Shown: piece after piece, positions 16,513-20,227 of the stretch | Numbering within the stretch: position 1 is the stretch's first letter | Layout of the letters: every line of letters begins with the position of its first letter | Assembly (NCBI GenBank): GCA_937868025.1 | Contig: CALMLJ010000483.1 | Location: forward strand, 1-20,227 | Direction of reading: 5' to 3' | DNA from: an uncultured Acidimicrobiaceae bacterium | Lineage (GTDB): Bacteria > Actinomycetota > Acidimicrobiia > Acidimicrobiales > Microtrichaceae | Length of the DNA stretch: 20,227 bases | Notes under the pieces: generated by a model | Database searches by the model: none | The model's input: the letters and a program-made list of their open reading frames with translations, nothing else | Told to the model about the DNA's origin: nothing | Translations under genes and position numbers: made by a program

Positions 16513-18026
16513 CGGCCGGCGGGCCGGGTGCGTTGACGCGCCACCGGCGCAGCGTTGCGGCTCGGCGACTTCGACGCCGTGCGCGCTGTCGCCTTGGACG
16601 CCGTGCGCGCTGGCGCCTTGGCGGCGGTGCGGCTCGGGGATTTCGACGCGGCGCGCGCCGGCGACTTGGCGGCGGTGCGGCCCGGGGACGTCGCAGACCT
16701 GCGCACCGGCGCCTTCGCAACGCCGCGGGCCGGTGCGGCGGCACGCCCCCGGGTCGGGGACACCAGCACCAGCCGGCCCGCCGAGGGTGCCCGACGCGCC
16801 TGCTGACGGGCGAGCGACTCACGACGCCGGATGCGAGCCTTCTCGGTCGATCCCTCACGGGCGATGCTCAACAGCAGCCCGACGGCGAACATCATCACGA
16901 GCAGCGACGAACCGCCGTAGCTCACGAACGGCAGCGTGAACCCCTTGTTGGGCAGCACCCCGAGGGCGACGCCGATGTTGACGAACGCCTGCACGGCCAA
17001 GAGCGTCGAGATGCCCATCGCCAGCAGCCGCCCGAACTCCGTCGCCGCCTCACGAGCGACGCGGAGGCCGGCGCCGAGCAGCACCACGTACAGCCCGATC
17101 ACCGAGAGGGCACCGATGACCCCCATCTCCTCGGCAACGACCGCGAAGATCGCGTCGGTGTGCGCCTCGGGCAGGAACCCCCACTTGGCGATCGACGCGC
17201 CGGGACCGACACCGAACCAGCCACCGTTCGAGATGCTCGAGAGCGAACCGATCAACTGGTAGTTCGTGGTGTCGCCGTGCATCGTCGGGTTGAGGAACCC
17301 CCAACGGTCGGCGTGGTACCCGGTCAGCGCGACGAACGCCAGGATCGCTCCGACGGGGATCGTGGCCGCCCCCAACACATCGAGGCGGGCGCCGGCCACC
17401 ACCAGCATCACGAACACGACGAAGCAGAGCACCACCACGGTGCCCAGGTCGGGTTCGAGCATGATCAGGCTGACGGTCGCTCCCACACCCAGCCCGACCG
17501 GCAGGATCGTACGGCGCCAGTCGTCCATCTCCCGGCTGCGGCTCGCCAACAACCGGGACGCCCACAGGATGACGGCGAGCTTCGCGATCTCCGACGGCTG
17601 CACGTTGAAGAAGGAGATGTCGAACCAACGCCGCGAGCCGTTGACCTTGTCGCCGAGGAACAGCACTGCGACGAGCAGCACGAGCGACACCGCCATCGCC
17701 GCCGGCGCGAACACCGCGATGCGGCGGTAGCCGAACTTGAACCCGACGAACATCAGCACACTGCCGATGCCGAGATAGACCGCCTGTTTGTTGAAGAAGT
17801 ATCCAGCCGTGTCGTGCTCGTAGGTGGACTTCACCGTCGTCACCGACAGGACCATGATCAGGCCGAGGAGGCAGAGGATGCCGACGGTGGCGAGGATCAC
17901 CCAGAACGCCATGGGGATCTGGGCGCGGGCAACCTGCTTGCGGGTGCGCCGGACCGAGGTCCGCTTCGCCCGGAGCTGCGACTTCTCGGAGTCGGGACGA
18001 CGCCGGGTCAGTGTCGCGCCCTTCAC
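16509..18026 (-). CDS. ftsW: Septal peptidoglycan polymerase FtsW with basic repeat tail
   Basis: SEDS-family glycosyltransferase that polymerises lipid II at the septum with a class B penicillin-binding protein. The 505-residue protein has a basic cytoplasmic N-terminus (1-40), about ten membrane helices (45-392), and SEDS motifs NVQPSEIAKLA, LEPDLGTVVVL, PEAHTDAIFAVVAEEMG (with the catalytic-loop Asp) and PFVSYGGSSLL. The last 113 residues (393-505) are a Lys/Arg/Ser/Pro-rich cytoplasmic tail containing seven tandem octapeptides (435-490) of the form xAxK(S/A)PxR. The GTG at 18026 overlaps the murD stop as GTGA, with GGGAG 6 bases upstream. The place between murD and murG and the PEAHTD motif favour FtsW over RodA. 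Confidence 0.96.
   Translation of the reverse strand: MKGATLTRRRPDSEKSQLRAKRTSVRRTRKQVARAQIPMAFWVILATVGILCLLGLIMVLSVTTVKSTYEHDTAGYFFNKQAVYLGIGSVLMFVGFKFGYRRIAVFAPAAMAVSLVLLVAVLFLGDKVNGSRRWFDISFFNVQPSEIAKLAVILWASRLLASRSREMDDWRRTILPVGLGVGATVSLIMLEPDLGTVVVLCFVVFVMLVVAGARLDVLGAATIPVGAILAFVALTGYHADRWGFLNPTMHGDTTNYQLIGSLSSISNGGWFGVGPGASIAKWGFLPEAHTDAIFAVVAEEMGVIGALSVIGLYVVLLGAGLRVAREAATEFGRLLAMGISTLLAVQAFVNIGVALGVLPNKGFTLPFVSYGGSSLLVMMFAVGLLLSIAREGSTEKARIRRRESLARQQARRAPSAGRLVLVSPTRGRAAAPARGVAKAPVRRSATSPGRTAAKSPARAASKSPSRTAAKAPARTASKATARTASKSPSRNAAPVARQRTRPAGR
16557..16724 (-). repeat. Seven 24-base coding repeats in the ftsW tail
   Basis: Seven contiguous 24-base units encode octapeptides such as TAAKSPAR, AASKSPSR, TAAKAPAR and TASKATAR. 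The reading frame and length are kept in every unit, while third bases vary, so selection acts on the protein. Antisense frames over this region look repetitive for the same reason. Confidence 0.85.
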
Positions 18027-19405
18027 GGTGCACTCCCGATGAGCTCGCGCACCCGTGCCGCGAAGTCGTCGCCGCGCTGGCCGTAGTTCTCGTACCAGTC
18101 GAACGACGCACACCCCGGGGAAAGCAGCACGGCATCACCCGCCGTGGCCATCGCGGCCGCAGCGGCGACAGCCTCGGCCATCGAGGACGCGAGCGTTGTC
18201 GGCACGGCAGGCGTGACACCGTCGAACGCCGCCACCACCTCAGGGCCCGCCTCGCCGATGCCCACGACCCCGACCAGGCGGGAGGCGACACCGGCCAGCG
18301 CACCCAGGTCGAGGCCCTTGTTGCGGCCACCGGCAATCAGCACCACGCGGTCGAACCCCTCGACGGCCGCGATCACGGCGTGGGGGGCGGTCGCCTTCGA
18401 GTCGTCGTACCAGGTCACACCGTCGGCCTCGGCCACCAGTTCGACCCGGTGGGACAACCCCGTGAACTCCCGCAATGCCGCCCGCACGCCCGACAGGCTC
18501 GCACCTCCGGCGAGCGCGGTGGCTGATGCTGCGAGGGCGTTGGCGATGTCGTGCGGCATCGAACGGAACATCTCGGTCGCGGCGACGATGGTCTCGCCCG
18601 ACGGGGTCACCAGCTCGCCGCCCTGACCGCCGGCGCCACCGCCCCGGACGGTGTAGTGGTCGACGCCCACCCTCGCCGACTCCGGCGACAGGCCGAACGT
18701 GACGAAGCGTGCACCGCCGAGACCGATGTGGCGCGCGACGACCGGATCCTCGGCGTTGGCGACGGCCGTGCTCGTGGCGTCGAGGTCGGCCCACTGGCGG
18801 GCCTTCGCCGCCTCGTAGGCGCCCAGGTCGGTGTGCACGTCGAGATGGTCCTCGGCGAAGTTCAACCAGGTCGCGACGAGCGGACGGAATCGGCGGGTGC
18901 GAGCCAGGCGGAACGACGACGACTCGACGACGAACACCTCGATCGTCGGATCGGCCAATGCCGCGACCAGCGGGACGTCGGTGTTGCCGACGGCCTCGGC
19001 GCGGCACCCGGACCGCTCCATCATGAGCGTCACGAGCGTGGTCACCGTCGTCTTGCCGTTCGTGCCCGTGATCGACAACAACGGACGGTCGTCCCACTGG
19101 GCGGCCAGGTCGAACTCGCTCAGCACCGGCACCGACGCCCCCGCTGCGGCGGAGAAGATCCGGTGGCCCTCGGGCAGGCCCGGAGCCGGGATCACCGCGT
19201 CGGCCTCGGCCACGAGCAGGGCGATGTCGTCAGCACTGTCGGGTCGCACGACCTCGAGGCCGAGTCGGGCGGCCTCGGCGCGCTTGGCGTCGGTCAGGCG
19301 GTCCTCGGCCACCACAACGGTCGCGCCCCGATCGAGCAGGGCGGCGGCGACAGCGACGTTGGTGACGCCGAGCCCGTAGAGGAGGTAGGAGCGCTCGGCA
19401 CTCAC
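18023..19405 (-). CDS. murD: UDP-N-acetylmuramoyl-L-alanine-D-glutamate ligase MurD
   Basis: ATP-dependent Mur ligase that adds D-Glu to UDP-MurNAc-L-Ala. The 460-residue protein has YLLYGLGVTNVAVAAAL at the start, P-loop SITGTNGKTTVTTL (GTNGKTT at 114-120), VESSSFRLARTRRF, NFAEDHLDVH, the probable carbamylated Lys201 in YEAAKARQWA, YDDSKATAPHAV (333-343) and LLSPGCASFDWYENYGQRGDDFA. In most relatives the third motif reads ELSSFQL; here it is ESSSFRL. The GTG at 19405 lies 16 bases after the mraY stop, with only a weak ribosome site. Confidence 0.97.
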   Translation of the reverse strand: MSAERSYLLYGLGVTNVAVAAALLDRGATVVVAEDRLTDAKRAEAARLGLEVVRPDSADDIALLVAEADAVIPAPGLPEGHRIFSAAAGASVPVLSEFDLAAQWDDRPLLSITGTNGKTTVTTLVTLMMERSGCRAEAVGNTDVPLVAALADPTIEVFVVESSSFRLARTRRFRPLVATWLNFAEDHLDVHTDLGAYEAAKARQWADLDATSTAVANAEDPVVARHIGLGGARFVTFGLSPESARVGVDHYTVRGGGAGGQGGELVTPSGETIVAATEMFRSMPHDIANALAASATALAGGASLSGVRAALREFTGLSHRVELVAEADGVTWYDDSKATAPHAVIAAVEGFDRVVLIAGGRNKGLDLGALAGVASRLVGVVGIGEAGPEVVAAFDGVTPAVPTTLASSMAEAVAAAAAMATAGDAVLLSPGCASFDWYENYGQRGDDFAARVRELIGSAP

Positions 19406-19421
19406 GCCGCGTCCGGTCCCG

Positions 19422-20227
19422 TCACGACAACGTCCCGGTCAGCACCAGGAAGTCGCGGTAGAAGAGGCCGATGCCGGCCGCCGTACAGGCGGCGGACAGC
19501 ATCCAGAACCGAATGATGACCGTCGTCTCGGGCCACCCCTTCTTCTCGAAGTGGTGGTGGATCGGCGCCATCAGGAACACCCGTCGACCGAACCCGCGGA
19601 AGCTGATCACCTGGATGATGACCGACAGGGTCTCGACGACGAACAGCGCCCCGATGATCGGCAGCAGCAACGCGGTGTTGGTCGTGAGGGCGAGGCACGC
19701 GAGCCCCACCCCGATCGCCAACGCCCCAGTGTCACCCATGAAGATCTGTGCAGGCGCGGCGTTGAACCACAAGAAGCCGGCGCAGGCGCCCATCATCGCC
19801 GCCGCGATCACGGCGAGGTCGAGGCCGAACGTGAGCTCGGCCTGCGACGCCAGGTTGTAGACCTCGGGATGACGGAAGGTCCAGAACCCGATGACGACGA
19901 AGGCGCCGAACGCGAAGATCGAGCTGCCCGCGGCCAAGCCGTCGAGACCGTCGGTGAGGTTCACGGCGTTGGACGATCCGACGATCAAGAGCACCGCCCA
20001 GATGACCCAGCCGACCTTGCCCAGCTCGGCCCACGAGCCGAAGTTGTTGAACCGCGTGAAGCTCAGCTCGGTGTGCTGCTTCGTCTGGGTGACCACGAGG
20101 ATCGGGAACGCGATGGCGACCGCCAGCAGGCCGAACATCTTGGCCCGCTTGCTCAGCCCGGCGTTGCGTTCATTGCGGATCTTGATGAAGTCGTCGAGGA
20201 ACCCGACGATCCCGGCGCCGGTGATCG
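19422..20227 (-). CDS. mraY: Phospho-MurNAc-pentapeptide transferase MraY, 3' part (cut by window edge)
   Basis: Integral membrane enzyme that moves phospho-MurNAc-pentapeptide from UDP to undecaprenyl phosphate, giving lipid I. The C-terminal 268 residues are visible; the start lies beyond base 20227. The catalytic Asp pair is seen at once in GIVGFLDDFIKI. NAVNLTDGLDGLAAG, FMGDTGALAIG (third conserved Asp) and MAPIHHHFEKKGWPETTVI follow, with hydrophobic membrane helices between them. It is the first gene visible in the transcript direction, 16 bases before murD. Confidence 0.97.
   Translation of the reverse strand, partial: ITGAGIVGFLDDFIKIRNERNAGLSKRAKMFGLLAVAIAFPILVVTQTKQHTELSFTRFNNFGSWAELGKVGWVIWAVLLIVGSSNAVNLTDGLDGLAAGSSIFAFGAFVVIGFWTFRHPEVYNLASQAELTFGLDLAVIAAAMMGACAGFLWFNAAPAQIFMGDTGALAIGVGLACLALTTNTALLLPIIGALFVVETLSVIIQVISFRGFGRRVFLMAPIHHHFEKKGWPETTVIIRFWMLSAACTAAGIGLFYRDFLVLTGTLS

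Noticed and set aside
16557..16724. 24-base tandem units considered as a CRISPR or intergenic satellite
   Set aside because: No spacers separate the units, they keep a reading frame, and they lie inside ftsW.
16555..16806. Plus-strand frame with repeats such as LGDFDAVR that resembles a repeat-domain protein
   Set aside because: Antisense of the FtsW octapeptide repeats; the sense frame continues a clear FtsW without interruption.

Overview
This window is a stretch of chromosome from a high-GC actinobacterium. Nearly every gene lies on the minus strand, GTG starts are common, and both the gene order and the FtsZ and PafE sequences fit Actinobacteria. The lack of ftsA beside ftsZ, together with the spelling of FtsZ and MurG, suggests class Acidimicrobiia (Ilumatobacter/Iamia-like). 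That class assignment is an inference from remembered sequence style, not from a search.

Read in the direction of transcription (from base 20227 down to base 1), the window opens inside the division and cell wall (dcw) cluster. The order is mraY (cut by the window edge), murD, ftsW, murG, murC, murB, ftsQ, ftsZ, pgeF, yggS and sepF. These genes make lipid II in the cytoplasm and at the membrane (MraY, MurB, MurC, MurD, MurG), polymerise it at the septum (FtsW), and build and anchor the Z ring (FtsQ, FtsZ, SepF). From murD to ftsQ the genes overlap by 1 to 4 bases (GTGA, ATGA, TGATG), so translation is probably coupled. A 203-base gap with a hairpin separates ftsQ from ftsZ.

After sepF comes a small intrinsic terminator, then divIVA (polar growth) with its own promoter-like hexamer and a strong hairpin at its end. 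Next are a TraR/DksA-type protein with a long histone-like tail, lspA (signal peptidase II) and rluD. This matches the known actinobacterial order around divIVA-lspA-rluD, but with no ylmG between sepF and divIVA and no ileS after divIVA. A two-sided hairpin separates rluD from a convergent Rrf2-family regulator, the only plus-strand gene. Divergent from the regulator is a type I phosphodiesterase-family gene. It is followed by pafE (bpa, the ATP-independent proteasome activator) and the 5' part of dnaE (replicative polymerase, cut by the left edge).

No RNA gene, mobile element, CRISPR array or broken gene was seen, and no gap between genes exceeds 275 bases. I see no clearly new system here: this is a conserved housekeeping region. 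The features most worth a second look are lineage-specific embellishments. These are an octapeptide-repeat basic tail on FtsW facing an acidic FtsZ linker, a DksA-like protein with a histone H1-like tail and a lost zinc site, a DivIVA tail with a five-residue period, and several genes whose start codon sits 6 to 8 bases after a TANNNT hexamer, as expected for leaderless mRNAs.
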